Part shown: positions 51,961-61,954 of the stretch, piece by piece
Numbering within the stretch: position 1 is the first letter of the stretch
Layout: the number at the start of each line of letters is the position of its first letter
NCBI RefSeq assembly: GCF_017592825.1
Contig: NZ_JAGFMD010000002.1
Span: 1 to 64,000 of the forward strand
Direction of reading: 5' to 3'
DNA: 64,000 bases
DNA from: Roseivirga sp. E12
GTDB lineage: Bacteria > Bacteroidota > Bacteroidia > Cytophagales > Cyclobacteriaceae
The notes under the pieces: model-generated
The model's input: only the letters and a program-made list of their open reading frames with translations
Database searches by the model: none
Told to the model about the DNA's origin: nothing
Made by a program: the position numbers and the translations under genes

Positions 51961-53095
51961 CTGCCAGTTTCATAAAACGGAAGATTTTTTGATTAATTTG
52001 ATTTACATCAAATCGTTCACGAGCCAAGATAAGACTCTCCTTTCCCATACTTTCAATTTGTTCTGGATTAATTAGAAAGGATTTCATTGCCTCTGCAAGT
52101 GCTTCACTATTTCTTACCGGAATAAGTAAGCCATTTTTTCTATCCTCAACAGTCTCTCTACAACCTGGGTGGTCGGTTGTAATGATGGGTTTACCCATTG
52201 CCATTGCCTCCTGAATCGTACGCGGCAAACCCTCATTATAATAACTAGGGAGCACGAAAACATCAGCCGCATCCATAAATGGACGGACGTCATCGGTCGT
52301 ACCAAGGTAATTTATCAAACCTGACTCATGCTGTCTGTTAATTTCATCTTTTGAAATACCTCCCGGATTAGGATCTATCCAACCCAACAGTTGTACTTCA
52401 AAGTTCCCATGGGATTGCCGAAGTAGAGTTGTTGCTTCCAAAAGTTCTGGAATACCCTTCTCCCGTATCATTCTTGCTATGAAAAGAAATACCGTCTTGT
52501 CATTTTTAGTATGACTAGCTCTACTCTTATAGTGATTTAAATCTACACCGGTACCCTTGATTACTGTGGATCTTGAGGCTTTCGAAAGAATTCCCTCGGA
52601 TTCAAAAAAATCTTTGTCCTGGTCGTTTTGAAAGATTACACCATTGACAGAACTCAAGGCACTTTTATACAAAGCTTTAACAAAAAAACGCACCATTCGA
52701 CTTTTGAAAGTTGATTGATCAAAGCCTGACCCTTTACCTGTTATTAATGCAAACCTTGATACATCTTTTGAACTAAGAGCTCTTAACCCGAAGACGACTG
52801 GCTTTATGGTATAAGCTAGAACATAGTCTGGTTCGATGCTTCGTAGCTGTCTCTTAAACTTAAAATAGGCTCTGACGTCTTTGATAGGATTCAGTCCGGT
52901 TCTGTCAAACTCAGTAGATATGCAATGGACACCAATCTTCTCAACAAGAGTTCTGGTTTTTTTATCTATGAATGGCGCTGCTGCATAAACTTCGAAATCC
53001 TTCACAAGACTTTTTAGTAAAGGTCCTCTGAAGTTAATTAGAGAAGAGGCGAACCCTCCAATTAATAAAAAATTAGGCTTTTTGGAGTTTTGCAA
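51953..53095 (-). CDS. GT4-family glycosyltransferase (PglA/CapM-like)
   Basis: 380 residues, GT-B fold: N-terminal Rossmann with [19 protein letters not shown], donor domain with [18 protein letters not shown] and the ExxxxxE motif in [18 protein letters not shown]. The upstream gene overlaps it by 23 bp and it overlaps the PglC gene by 8 bp, so it probably adds the second sugar to the lipid-linked bacillosamine. Donor sugar not inferable. Confidence 0.88.
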   Translation of the reverse strand: MQNSKKPNFLLIGGFASSLINFRGPLLKSLVKDFEVYAAAPFIDKKTRTLVEKIGVHCISTEFDRTGLNPIKDVRAYFKFKRQLRSIEPDYVLAYTIKPVVFGLRALSSKDVSRFALITGKGSGFDQSTFKSRMVRFFVKALYKSALSSVNGVIFQNDQDKDFFESEGILSKASRSTVIKGTGVDLNHYKSRASHTKNDKTVFLFIARMIREKGIPELLEATTLLRQSHGNFEVQLLGWIDPNPGGISKDEINRQHESGLINYLGTTDDVRPFMDAADVFVLPSYYNEGLPRTIQEAMAMGKPIITTDHPGCRETVEDRKNGLLIPVRNSEALAEAMKSFLINPEQIESMGKESLILARERFDVNQINQKIFRFMKLADV

Positions 53096-54320
53096 TCTCT
53101 TTAAGTCTTTGATTGTGCTTAACTTGTCTCTTTTGCTTTAGAAATGCCACTCGTCTATCTGAATAAGCATATATAATCATAAACATAAATGGATAGAGTA
53201 TTATTCGCTGTCTCGCGATCAAGCCAATGTTTACAAGGGCTAATCCAGCGCCAACTGCGAAGAGGCCAATGAATACAAAACTAAAAGCCATTAACCTATC
53301 CCTACGAATGCTGAATGCTGCTCTCTTAACCGCTTTCCAATTTTTAATTACTAAAAACCAAATTATGTATATATCTAGAAAACTAATCACTTGTAACAAG
53401 CTAGTCACCTCCCAAGGGAACGGTCGAAGCAAGATATTTATAGGTGCTTGAACAAAACCAAGCGGCCCTTCTGAAACAGTAATCTCACTCCCTCCATATG
53501 ACGACTTTCTACGCTGATCTTCTGCAAAATTGGTTACTTCCGTAATATCAGTGACCCCAACGACTGACAGAAAATACAATGCCCCAATGGAAGCAACAAC
53601 CAGAATGAAAATATTTTGCAGGTTAAATTTCTTAAAAGACCCTAAAAAATACGCTCCTGCTAATGCAAACGCAAGCATAGCAGCGACCTGAGGCCTAACT
53701 AAATAACACCAAAAGAGTCCAAAAGTCATTGCCCAAATACTCTGCTTTCCATTGTTTGAGACTATACCTGTAATAAAGACTGCGACCCCCAGAAACATCC
53801 AAGTATCCTTACTAACATTTGCAGTCCAAAACCATAATGATGGATAGATCAAAAGTATATAGAGATATTTTTTATACTCGATACCTCCATAGGCACGATA
53901 AAATACCTTGGCAAAATAAAAAAGGCCTATAAGGCATAGAGAAGAATATAATAACCAAGTCCCTCTAAAGCTTTCACCGACTAATAGGATCATAAGTGCT
54001 GCAGGATAACCCACAAAATTCGTTCCTGTAAAAGCCGGCCCCCTCCAAGTAGTTGGATCAAATAACGGTGACATATCAAAGTCTCTGAAATACGATGCAA
54101 ATTTCTGCCCCCATCTAAAATAAATAACAGGGTCAGCTCCTCCTCTATAGATACCAAACGCCACAAAGGCATATGCCAACACCCCAAAGAACCTTATAAC
54201 CACAGCCCATGTCACAATATCATGGAACTTACTTGGCACATGTTTTTGACTGTAGAAGAATGCGAGTAAAGAAAACAATACTACAGCAATCAAAAGACCT
54301 GGAATTTCAAAAGAAGCCAT
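53073..54320 (-). CDS. Polytopic membrane protein, candidate Wzy-type polymerase
   Basis: 415 residues with about ten to eleven hydrophobic segments (IPGLLIAVVLFSLLAFF through VFIGLFAVGAGLALVNIGLIA) and a longer extracytoplasmic loop near residues 255-300. Position within a repeat-unit locus suggests the O-antigen/capsule polymerase. No conserved motif confirms this. A basic tail ([19 protein letters not shown]) ends the protein. It overlaps the following GT by 23 bp, the largest overlap in the locus. Confidence 0.6.
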   Translation of the reverse strand: MASFEIPGLLIAVVLFSLLAFFYSQKHVPSKFHDIVTWAVVIRFFGVLAYAFVAFGIYRGGADPVIYFRWGQKFASYFRDFDMSPLFDPTTWRGPAFTGTNFVGYPAALMILLVGESFRGTWLLYSSLCLIGLFYFAKVFYRAYGGIEYKKYLYILLIYPSLWFWTANVSKDTWMFLGVAVFITGIVSNNGKQSIWAMTFGLFWCYLVRPQVAAMLAFALAGAYFLGSFKKFNLQNIFILVVASIGALYFLSVVGVTDITEVTNFAEDQRRKSSYGGSEITVSEGPLGFVQAPINILLRPFPWEVTSLLQVISFLDIYIIWFLVIKNWKAVKRAAFSIRRDRLMAFSFVFIGLFAVGAGLALVNIGLIARQRIILYPFMFMIIYAYSDRRVAFLKQKRQVKHNQRLKEIAKLQKA

Positions 54321-55465
54321 TAGGTAGAAAGAGCCTTTTTATAAAACTCAATTGTTTCGTTTATCATACGTTCCAAATTGAAATGACTCTTTAGCCGGTT
54401 ATAGGCTCTTTCCGCAACCTTCTCTTGTTTTTTGGGATTATCTAAGACCTGTATTAGTAACTCAGCCAATTTGTCAACATCATAAGGTGGCACAAGATAA
54501 CCTGTTTTACCGTTTTCCATTAGCTCATTACCGGAAGGAACATCCCAAGATATAACCGGAGTCTTAGCACTGAATGCTTCGAGAAACACAACCCCAAATC
54601 CCTCAGACACTGAAGGCACCACTACCACATCCGAATTTGCCATATAAGCGCCTACTCTATTAGAATAGCCTAAGAATTGGATTTGATTTAACAACCCCAT
54701 TTCTGTCACCAATTGTCTCAGGTGACTTTCAAACTCTCCCGTCCCTAGTATCAATAATTTCACCTCCCTTTTGTACCTCGATTTAAGCGTAGCCATAGCC
54801 CTAATCAGAAATTCATGCCCCTTAAAAGGAATCAGCCTACCGGCAATAATTATTTGCTTAGATGCCAACCTCAATGACAAATCGCCCTTGCTTAAGTAGT
54901 TCTCTGGCATATCAAACCCATAGTGAATAAGCCTCATTTTCTCCGGTGTCGCCAAGCGCGTTTTGATGAAGAAATTTAGCAGGCCCTTTGATATTGTATA
55001 GGAAGCGTCCATTTGTCGCTCTCCCCATCGACTGATTAGATAGTAAAGGGTTTTAGTCTGTTTGGTTGCATCAAAACCAAATTTGGAAGTAAAGTTATTA
55101 TCGTAGCCATGCTTAGTTGAAACTAATATTGGCTGGAGCTTCATGAAAGCCTTGATCAGGGCTAGATGAAAATCAGCATGAATTAAATGCGTATGGATAA
55201 TATCAAAATCACCATTATTTGCAATATTCTTAATCTTATTGAGCACCCTTAAGGTAGGGATTTTTCCAATATTGACTTGATAGGTCTTTACACCTAAAAC
55301 TTCAAGACGATCGATAAAGTCTCCGTCTTCTCCCCCTTGATAATTCGTGTAAAGCCGAAGAAATTCAATCTGAACTCCTTCGGCCAAAAGTCCAGGGACC
55401 ACTTTGAGCTGGTAGTTTTCAGCACCAAAAATACCTCCCTCTTTTTGTACAAATAAAACTCTCAT
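54320..55465 (-). CDS. GT4-family glycosyltransferase
   Basis: 381 residues, GT-B. Start MRVLFVQKEGGIFGAENYQ; donor domain with IIIAGRLIPFKGHEFLI and VVVPSVSEGFGVVFLEAFSA (the ExxxxxxE region), then DVPSGNELMENGKTG. A retaining transferase acting on a membrane-attached oligosaccharide is likely. It overlaps the polymerase gene by one base. A 73-bp gap with a weak minus-strand -7 (TTAATTTG) separates it from the SGNH gene to the right. Confidence 0.87.
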   Translation of the reverse strand: MRVLFVQKEGGIFGAENYQLKVVPGLLAEGVQIEFLRLYTNYQGGEDGDFIDRLEVLGVKTYQVNIGKIPTLRVLNKIKNIANNGDFDIIHTHLIHADFHLALIKAFMKLQPILVSTKHGYDNNFTSKFGFDATKQTKTLYYLISRWGERQMDASYTISKGLLNFFIKTRLATPEKMRLIHYGFDMPENYLSKGDLSLRLASKQIIIAGRLIPFKGHEFLIRAMATLKSRYKREVKLLILGTGEFESHLRQLVTEMGLLNQIQFLGYSNRVGAYMANSDVVVVPSVSEGFGVVFLEAFSAKTPVISWDVPSGNELMENGKTGYLVPPYDVDKLAELLIQVLDNPKKQEKVAERAYNRLKSHFNLERMINETIEFYKKALST

Positions 55466-55538
55466 CTATCTAAAGGAAATTACTAGTGTTCAAATTAAAG
55501 GAGCTTACAGGAATCTGACAATTTAATTGTATTCAAGT

Positions 55539-56468
55539 CTACAAGCCATTAGTTCGTAACCAATTAATTAAGGTTTTATTAAATAACTCTACTCCATTTT
55601 GATTCAAGTGATTACTGTCATAAAAAAAATCGTTACTTAAGTCCATTAGGTCATTGAAATTTACATACTGTGCCTGAGTTGAAAGCAGACTGTCTACTTC
55701 AGAATTATTTAGTCTTGAGTTATACAGGTTTTGAGTTATCGGAGCTTGTACCAATAAGAGCGGGTAATCATTATCTTTTATGAGCGCTACTATCTTTTCG
55801 AAACTGTCAATCTGGTTCTTCTGAAGCTCATAGTTTGAGACAGTGTGGTTTTGCTGAATAGTAGATTTCACGTTGATTTTCTGTACATATCCGCCTCTAA
55901 CATATCTTTCATCATCTTTGATCAACGGCTCCTGATAGTATTTCTTCAACCCTAAAGCCTCTACAAAAATATCGTAGTTCAATACATTGAAAGTCTTCAG
56001 GTGATTTACTTTCAAGGCCATAGATACAGTATTCCAATTCAGTGGCTCATTAGAGATTATATCTAACGAAGACTCCACGCCATCATTTTGAAAAATACCT
56101 GGGTAGACTTCGTAAATGATAAGTTTCGGTTTAAAGTCCTGCAAATAGCTCTTGAGGAGTGCTAATGTCTGAAATGGTGTTTGCTGACTTGAGCCAAGAA
56201 CAAAGATCTCAATACCCTGAGACTTGAATATTCTAGGGTCAAACCCCCTATAGGCATGAGAAGAGCCCAGAACAAGGATGTCAATATTAGAAACTGTATC
56301 CAATTCTTGAAGCCTTGTATACAAATGCCCATTGCCACCACGTACATACTTCATGTTTTTCTTAAACGACTCAAAAGGGATTGAACTGGACCAGATAAAC
56401 ATAATAATGGAGTAGCCTATCAAGGCGAATATTCCAAAGCCAATTATGTTTTTCAAAAACTTCTTCAT
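55539..56468 (-). CDS. SGNH/AlgJ-DltD-like partner of the MBOAT acyltransferase
   Basis: About 309 residues starting at ATG 56468 (MKKFLKNIIGFGIFALIGY: one N-terminal membrane anchor). The extracytoplasmic domain has a candidate catalytic Ser in VLGSSHAYRG and the Asp-His pair in YDSNHLNQNG, typical SGNH hydrolase marks. It starts with a TAATG stop-start overlap with the MBOAT gene, so the two form an acylation pair as in AlgI-AlgJ or DltB-DltD, probably O-acetylating the polysaccharide outside the membrane. The frame is open 28 codons further back but that would lie inside the MBOAT gene. Confidence 0.78.
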   Translation of the reverse strand: MKKFLKNIIGFGIFALIGYSIIMFIWSSSIPFESFKKNMKYVRGGNGHLYTRLQELDTVSNIDILVLGSSHAYRGFDPRIFKSQGIEIFVLGSSQQTPFQTLALLKSYLQDFKPKLIIYEVYPGIFQNDGVESSLDIISNEPLNWNTVSMALKVNHLKTFNVLNYDIFVEALGLKKYYQEPLIKDDERYVRGGYVQKINVKSTIQQNHTVSNYELQKNQIDSFEKIVALIKDNDYPLLLVQAPITQNLYNSRLNNSEVDSLLSTQAQYVNFNDLMDLSNDFFYDSNHLNQNGVELFNKTLINWLRTNGL

Positions 56469-57919
56469 TAAAATTGAAAGTAAATGAATGGAGATTCTTC
56501 TGTTTGCATGAACATTCCAATTAAGAAGATAAGGAAGGTATAGAAAGTCCAACGAGGCATTTTGGCAGAATTCAGCAACATTTTTTCTAATGCAAACTCA
56601 TTCTTTCTACCCAACCATTCGATGCAAATGAAAAATGTAATCAAGAGTAGTAACATAAGTAAGCTACTTGATAAAAGTCCTACTGGAATAGTAAAAAAGC
56701 TAAGGTCAAAAATACCAGCATAGTACTGCCAAGCATGAATGACATTTTCAGCCCTGAATGCTACCCAGGCAAGAGTCGTTAAGGTGAAAGTTACAATGAC
56801 ATAGATCAATTCTTTAAGGCTAGGTAGAAACCTGTTTGCAGATACAACATCCAGGTTAGAACGATTTGAATTTGTGAGCAATAAAGGAATAAAGTAAAGA
56901 GCGTTTAATCCACCCCATAAAAGAAACGTCCAATTGGCACCATGCCATAACCCACTGACTAGAAATATGATAAAAACGTTACGTATCTGAAATGGCTTGG
57001 ATCCTTTACTACCTCCTAGTGGAATGTACAAATAATCTCTAAACCAAGTAGAAAGAGAAATGTGCCACCTTCTCCAAAACTCAGCAATGTCTCTAGAAAA
57101 GTACGGAAAGGCGAAATTCTTCATTAAATCAAATCCAAAAAGCCTGGAAACCCCGATGGCAATGTCTGAATAACCTGAAAAATCACCATAAATCTGAAGG
57201 GCAAACAGAATTGCTCCCAGGAAAAGGGTACTCCCGCTATACTGAGATGGATCAGAAAAAATTTGGTTTACATAAACAGCACAATTGTCGGCTATGACTA
57301 GCTTTTTAAAGAAGCCCCAAAGAATCTGCCGCATTCCATTGGTCGCCTGGGCATAATCAAACTGCCTGCGCTTTTGAAACTGAGGAAGTAAGTGGTTAGC
57401 CCGTTCAATAGGTCCGGCAACCAATTGAGGAAAAAAACTAACAAAGGCCCCAAATGCTATAAAGTCATTAGTTGCAGACAGTTTTTTTCGGTAAATGTCA
57501 ATGGTGTAACTCAGCGTTTGAAATGTATAAAAGCTTATACCCACAGGCAGTATTATACTAAGGGACCAAGTGTTTATTTCAAATCCTAAAAATGAAAAAG
57601 CTGATTGAAGATTATCTAAAAAGAAGTTGAAGTATTTAAAAAAACCTAGGACTCCTAAGTTTACCAAAATACTTGTGGCTAACAAAGCTTTCCTACGAAC
57701 AGAATTCTGGCTCCTCTCTAACCATAGGCCTATAATATAGTCTATGGTAGTACTAAGAAAAATTAAGAACAAGAATCGCCAATCCCACCAACCATAGAAC
57801 ACATAACTTGCTACAACTATAAGCGCATTTTGTAATCTCAGATTCCCCATAAATACAAACCAATAGAGGCCAAAAACTATGGGAAGGAAAAAGACAAAGT
57901 CTAAAGAATTGAATAGCAT
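56468..57919 (-). CDS. MBOAT-family O-acyltransferase (AlgI-like)
   Basis: 483 residues with about a dozen hydrophobic segments. Hallmarks: LPVGISFYTFQTLSYTIDIY, FFPQLVAGPIERA, and the catalytic His in GLWHGANWTFLLWGGLN. It brings an acyl group (usually acetyl) across the membrane for transfer by the SGNH partner. The following gene starts directly on its stop codon. Seen in alginate and other exopolysaccharide loci. Confidence 0.93.
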   Translation of the reverse strand: MLFNSLDFVFFLPIVFGLYWFVFMGNLRLQNALIVVASYVFYGWWDWRFLFLIFLSTTIDYIIGLWLERSQNSVRRKALLATSILVNLGVLGFFKYFNFFLDNLQSAFSFLGFEINTWSLSIILPVGISFYTFQTLSYTIDIYRKKLSATNDFIAFGAFVSFFPQLVAGPIERANHLLPQFQKRRQFDYAQATNGMRQILWGFFKKLVIADNCAVYVNQIFSDPSQYSGSTLFLGAILFALQIYGDFSGYSDIAIGVSRLFGFDLMKNFAFPYFSRDIAEFWRRWHISLSTWFRDYLYIPLGGSKGSKPFQIRNVFIIFLVSGLWHGANWTFLLWGGLNALYFIPLLLTNSNRSNLDVVSANRFLPSLKELIYVIVTFTLTTLAWVAFRAENVIHAWQYYAGIFDLSFFTIPVGLLSSSLLMLLLLITFFICIEWLGRKNEFALEKMLLNSAKMPRWTFYTFLIFLIGMFMQTEESPFIYFQF

Positions 57920-57992
57920 TAATATCTAGCTCACAAAGCTTTGATAAAGGATCTCCTATGTTAAAATAGAACCTAGAACCTGAATTTATAAC

Positions 57993-58715
57993 TTACTTGA
58001 GTTTTGGTATCTGTATATGGTCAATTAAATAAAGAGCAAGAGATTTATCTTTGAAAATACCACCCGCTTCTGTGCAATTTTCATTCATCACTTTGATTGG
58101 TTTAGGGAAATTAAAAGGGGAAAGCTGCAAATTCAAAGTTCGCCATTGTCCTGTCACAATATCCGTATTTTTAGAGTGTGCCGGAAATGTAGTGGTGAGC
58201 AAATACTTGCTTCCAGAAGCCTTAATGTTGTTAATTGACGCCACAACATCTTCAAAGCACAAGTGAACCAAGCAATCTCTTGTGACTATCAAATCACTTT
58301 TCGGGAGTTCATCTTTGATTAGATCAATCACCTGAAAACTAACATTCTCTCTGGCAAACTGTTGTGTATTTCGATCGATTAGCGCATCTACAATATCTGC
58401 CCCTAAGTAATTTACGTTTTCAAGTGAAACATTTCTCATCCATTCAAAATCACCACAAGGTAAATCCAAAACACTTTTGATCTCAAATTCATCGATCACT
58501 CTGTTTAGCTCATCAATAACGATATGTGTTTGAGAAGGGTCCGAACCCGTCCCTGATCGGCTAGTTTCCCCCTTCCATTTGTTTGTGTTATAGATCTCGC
58601 TGAAGACTTTTTTTGCAGATTTTCCTTTCAGATACTTCTCAAGCCGTCTCTTCTTATAGTACCCATAAATCCTCAACAAACCATCGGGAGCGATTTTCTT
58701 AATAAAACCTTTCAT
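57993..58715 (-). CDS. Class I SAM-dependent methyltransferase
   Basis: About 240 residues from ATG 58715 (MKGFIKKIAPDGLL); an earlier ATG at 58757 adds 14 unusual residues. SAM binding: SVLDLPCGDFEWMRNV and YLGADIVDAL, followed by IVTRDCLVHLCFEDV. Its place among glycosyltransferases suggests methylation of the polysaccharide, but a role elsewhere is not excluded. A 73-bp gap with no clear signal separates it from the MBOAT gene. Confidence 0.78.
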   Translation of the reverse strand: MKGFIKKIAPDGLLRIYGYYKKRRLEKYLKGKSAKKVFSEIYNTNKWKGETSRSGTGSDPSQTHIVIDELNRVIDEFEIKSVLDLPCGDFEWMRNVSLENVNYLGADIVDALIDRNTQQFARENVSFQVIDLIKDELPKSDLIVTRDCLVHLCFEDVVASINNIKASGSKYLLTTTFPAHSKNTDIVTGQWRTLNLQLSPFNFPKPIKVMNENCTEAGGIFKDKSLALYLIDHIQIPKLK

Positions 58716-58800
58716 TATTCTAGGAAATATATAGTGAGTGCTTCTAACGAATTGCACCTAGCAAATAGAACGTAAAATCATATATTCGTGTAAAATAAGA

Positions 58801-59865
58801 TTAATCTTGCCAATTTTTGATCACCTCAATGTATTTGGGCAAGATGTTATGTAGGTGGTATTGAGACACTGAATCCCTCAACTTCGTTTTGTCAAAAAAG
58901 CCATTATTCACAAGTTGATTCATCTCTTGTATCCCTCTTGCCAAATCCTGAGCATCACCAGGTTGTACTAATAACCCGTTTACTCTATCTTTCACAATAC
59001 TGATTGGCCCACTGCAAGCGCTGGAAACTACTGGCACCCCCCCATTTAATGCTTCGATAAGTACCATACCAAAGGTTTCACTCAATGACGGTAAAATTAA
59101 AAAGTCATATTGAGCTAATATTTTATCAACATCTAGTACAGGAGAATAAAAGTTAATGTTACTCAAACCTAACTCGTCTCTTTTGAGTACTAGTTCTTCC
59201 TTTAATGGGCCACCTCCGTAAATGTCAATGTTGATTTCATCCTTGAGCAGCCTGGCTGCCTCTATTAGCTGTTCATGCCCTTTTTCTTTAGAAAGTCGCC
59301 CCAAACACAGAGCAATAGGCTCAGGCCTTGTTTTTTTCCCGTTCGACACATGTTCACTGACAAAATTCGGAATCAAATGGATCTTCTTAATACCATAAAT
59401 TCTCTCATGTTTTGCCTTTTGGTCTGGAGAAAGTGCTACCAATTTTAAAAACTTCTGATTTAAAAGTGTTGACATCTCCATAACTTTGAGTCGAGAAAAA
59501 AGCGACTTCTTAATATCAAGGTCATTATGAAGGATGTAGATTAATCTCCATCGTCTGGTCAGAATATTGATTCTCGCAATTTGCCGGAAATTATTAGGAC
59601 CATTAGCAATAATTGACGCACCTAGGGGTATTTTACTTTTGAGATTTTGACAAAGCTCTCTTAGCCCTCTCAAGCTATTAGTTTTTTGAATATGGAATTC
59701 TTCTACCTTGACCTGGGGTGATAGGAGTTCAATCATTGGCCCACTACACTTTACAGCCAGAAAAGTAACCTCAAAACCTGATTCAATCAGCGCATTTCCA
59801 AGTAGTATTGTATGCTTTTGAGCCCCGCCTATGGAGAAGTTCCATATGAGAATATATACTTTCAT
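58801..59865 (-). CDS. GT4-family glycosyltransferase
   Basis: 354 residues: NFSIGGAQKHTILLGNALI at the start, the donor-binding GRLSKEKGHEQLIEAARLL, YGGGPLKEELV and LPSLSETFGMVLIEALNGG. Retaining GT-B enzyme in the locus. It overlaps the next GT by one base. Confidence 0.87.
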   Translation of the reverse strand: MKVYILIWNFSIGGAQKHTILLGNALIESGFEVTFLAVKCSGPMIELLSPQVKVEEFHIQKTNSLRGLRELCQNLKSKIPLGASIIANGPNNFRQIARINILTRRWRLIYILHNDLDIKKSLFSRLKVMEMSTLLNQKFLKLVALSPDQKAKHERIYGIKKIHLIPNFVSEHVSNGKKTRPEPIALCLGRLSKEKGHEQLIEAARLLKDEINIDIYGGGPLKEELVLKRDELGLSNINFYSPVLDVDKILAQYDFLILPSLSETFGMVLIEALNGGVPVVSSACSGPISIVKDRVNGLLVQPGDAQDLARGIQEMNQLVNNGFFDKTKLRDSVSQYHLHNILPKYIEVIKNWQD

Positions 59866-60974
59866 TACATGAGGCTTTCTAGGAATTCCCTGATGACTTT
59901 CGTTGGTCTATGATTTCTCTGGACTAACTCTAATGATTTTAGCCCCATTTCTTCGATTGATGATCTATTTTGGAGGAGAATCCTGATTTTTTCCTCAAGC
60001 ATTTTTTTGTTTCCTCTTTCCACAACAAAACCATTCTTTCCATTCTCAATATAACCGGAAGAGCCATCCACATTGGTCGTTACAGTGGCTAAACCATAAG
60101 ACATAGCTTCGAGAACAGTAAAGGAAGCCGGGTCATGATTAGTTGGTAGTACAAAGATATCATGTGCCATGTATAACTTCTCCATAAACCCCATAGGTTG
60201 GTTGATCAATAGTACAACATCGTCAGAATATGGGCTCTTTTCTCTTATGCTCAGCATATTTTTGAAGTAAGCACCATCTTCATCTCCGGTGCCACAAATA
60301 GTTAATTTAATATTGTCGAAACCCTCTCTCAGTTTCAGAAATGTTTTTAACATCATCTCTGGATTTTTAGACTTGAAATATTTTGCCACACAGAGTATGT
60401 TTATATTATCCTCTCTGAAATAGGTTCTGCCTTTGATTTGAGCGTGAATTAAAAATGGAAAATATATCAGTCTTTTTGAGGCTAATGGATATTTATCAGG
60501 CGCTCCTTTACAAGGAGACATCCAATAAGCATCTAGCAGACCAAGAGTCATCTTAAGAAGTATAAGTTTTGGCTTAGAATAGTGTTGATGAATTCTTATT
60601 CGGTTATGAAAAACAACTCTGCATTTGAACCAAACGGCCATAAACAGAATCATGTAACCAAACCTTGAAAAAACTGGCCTGATTACTACGATTTCCGGTT
60701 TCTCAGATTTAAGATATCGATAAAGTGTTCTAAAAGAGGGGTAATAGTATGGTGAAAAACTATCAACTCCATCACCTCGTTTACGAAGGCTGCTTTTCAT
60801 CTTTCTGATTGACCACTTAGAAGGACTTAGATAGGTAGATTTAGGCAAGTCTGTTTGGTCCACCTCATCTGGCTTATATACTAACAATTTGACCTCATGT
60901 CCATTGAGTTGAATCCCCCTAAACCAATTAAAAAGGTTGGTATGGTACCTATGATGAGTAAAAAGAATTTTCAT
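59865..60974 (-). CDS. GT4-like glycosyltransferase
   Basis: 369 residues. Start MKILFTHHRYHTNLFNWFRG; donor part with CVAKYFKSKNPEMMLKTF, LTICGTGDEDGAYFK and VLPTNHDPASFTVLEAMSYG. Somewhat divergent from the other three transferases but the GT-B layout and the Glu in VLEAMSYG are intact. Overlaps the 60971 gene by 4 bp. Confidence 0.82.
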   Translation of the reverse strand: MKILFTHHRYHTNLFNWFRGIQLNGHEVKLLVYKPDEVDQTDLPKSTYLSPSKWSIRKMKSSLRKRGDGVDSFSPYYYPSFRTLYRYLKSEKPEIVVIRPVFSRFGYMILFMAVWFKCRVVFHNRIRIHQHYSKPKLILLKMTLGLLDAYWMSPCKGAPDKYPLASKRLIYFPFLIHAQIKGRTYFREDNINILCVAKYFKSKNPEMMLKTFLKLREGFDNIKLTICGTGDEDGAYFKNMLSIREKSPYSDDVVLLINQPMGFMEKLYMAHDIFVLPTNHDPASFTVLEAMSYGLATVTTNVDGSSGYIENGKNGFVVERGNKKMLEEKIRILLQNRSSIEEMGLKSLELVQRNHRPTKVIREFLESLM

Positions 60975-61954
60975 CCTATCAGTTTAACTACCTGGTCTTT
61001 CCAAATTTGATAATCTAATTTTGCCTCATTTTGATCTTTTCTTAAAACAGCATGCTTTGCTTCATTAAGTAATGTCAGACCTTTTTTATTGATGAAAAAT
61101 TCACTTATTGCCCCAGCTCCATCAGAAATGATCGTACAATTACTCAATGAAGCTTCTAACGCTGGCCAACCAAACCCTTCAGAAATTGATGGAAAAAGCA
61201 GGTATTTTGAATTCTGATAACAGTACTTTAAGTCTAAATCACTCAGATTTTCAAATCGCGTAATTCGGTGCTGAACACCTAAATCTTGTATCAGGTGCTC
61301 ATTAGAGTCATTAAACGAACCTATTCTTAGAAAATGAAATTCAGCTGGTAAGTCCGCCAGTAGCTTGATTGACCATTGATTATTCTTATACCAGGCATCG
61401 GTACCCACAGCTAGCAAAATCTGGTTGTGCTTAAACAGGTTAATTAACATTGAGTTCTCAGTTTCAACCCTCGTCTGTTTAGCCCAAAACGGCTCAATTC
61501 CATTATGAATTACCTGCAAGTTTTGGTGAAGCGAGAACTTCGGCATAAACTTCAATAAGTCACTTTTAGTGTGATTTGATACACAAACCACTTTGTTTGC
61601 CCTAAACATCCTATTGAGGAAAAAGCGGTACAATCGTTGGTGGATCTTTGCAGATTTCGATTGAGGATAAAGCGTATGTAAATCGTGACAGATTACGATC
61701 GAGTCTTCATGCATAAATGGCACTAAATAAGCATAGCGCTCACTTATAACTACATGCTTTCCTTTGCTCTTCCTCTTTTTCCTTGAGAGTAAAATATAAT
61801 CGATATACTTAGCTTTTAGTCCCCTTGCATTTGGACGAACCACCTCATAAGCGATGTTATTCTCTTGGAGACCACTAAGCAAACCATCAAAATATCGGTT
61901 CATACTATAGCTACCTCCCAAACTCGGGTAAATGAAAACCTTATCCTCATTCAT
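60971..61954 (-). CDS. GT4-like glycosyltransferase
   Basis: 327 residues. FIYPSLGGSYSMNRYFDGLL at the start, an N-terminal basic part, VVCVSNHTKSDLLKFMP, LLAVGTDAWYKNNQWSIKLL and LLFPSISEGFGWPALEASLS. Shorter than the other GT4 members, ends EAKLDYQIWKDQVVKLIG; still complete. Overlaps the next gene to the right by 8 bp. Confidence 0.83.
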   Translation of the reverse strand: MNEDKVFIYPSLGGSYSMNRYFDGLLSGLQENNIAYEVVRPNARGLKAKYIDYILLSRKKRKSKGKHVVISERYAYLVPFMHEDSIVICHDLHTLYPQSKSAKIHQRLYRFFLNRMFRANKVVCVSNHTKSDLLKFMPKFSLHQNLQVIHNGIEPFWAKQTRVETENSMLINLFKHNQILLAVGTDAWYKNNQWSIKLLADLPAEFHFLRIGSFNDSNEHLIQDLGVQHRITRFENLSDLDLKYCYQNSKYLLFPSISEGFGWPALEASLSNCTIISDGAGAISEFFINKKGLTLLNEAKHAVLRKDQNEAKLDYQIWKDQVVKLIG

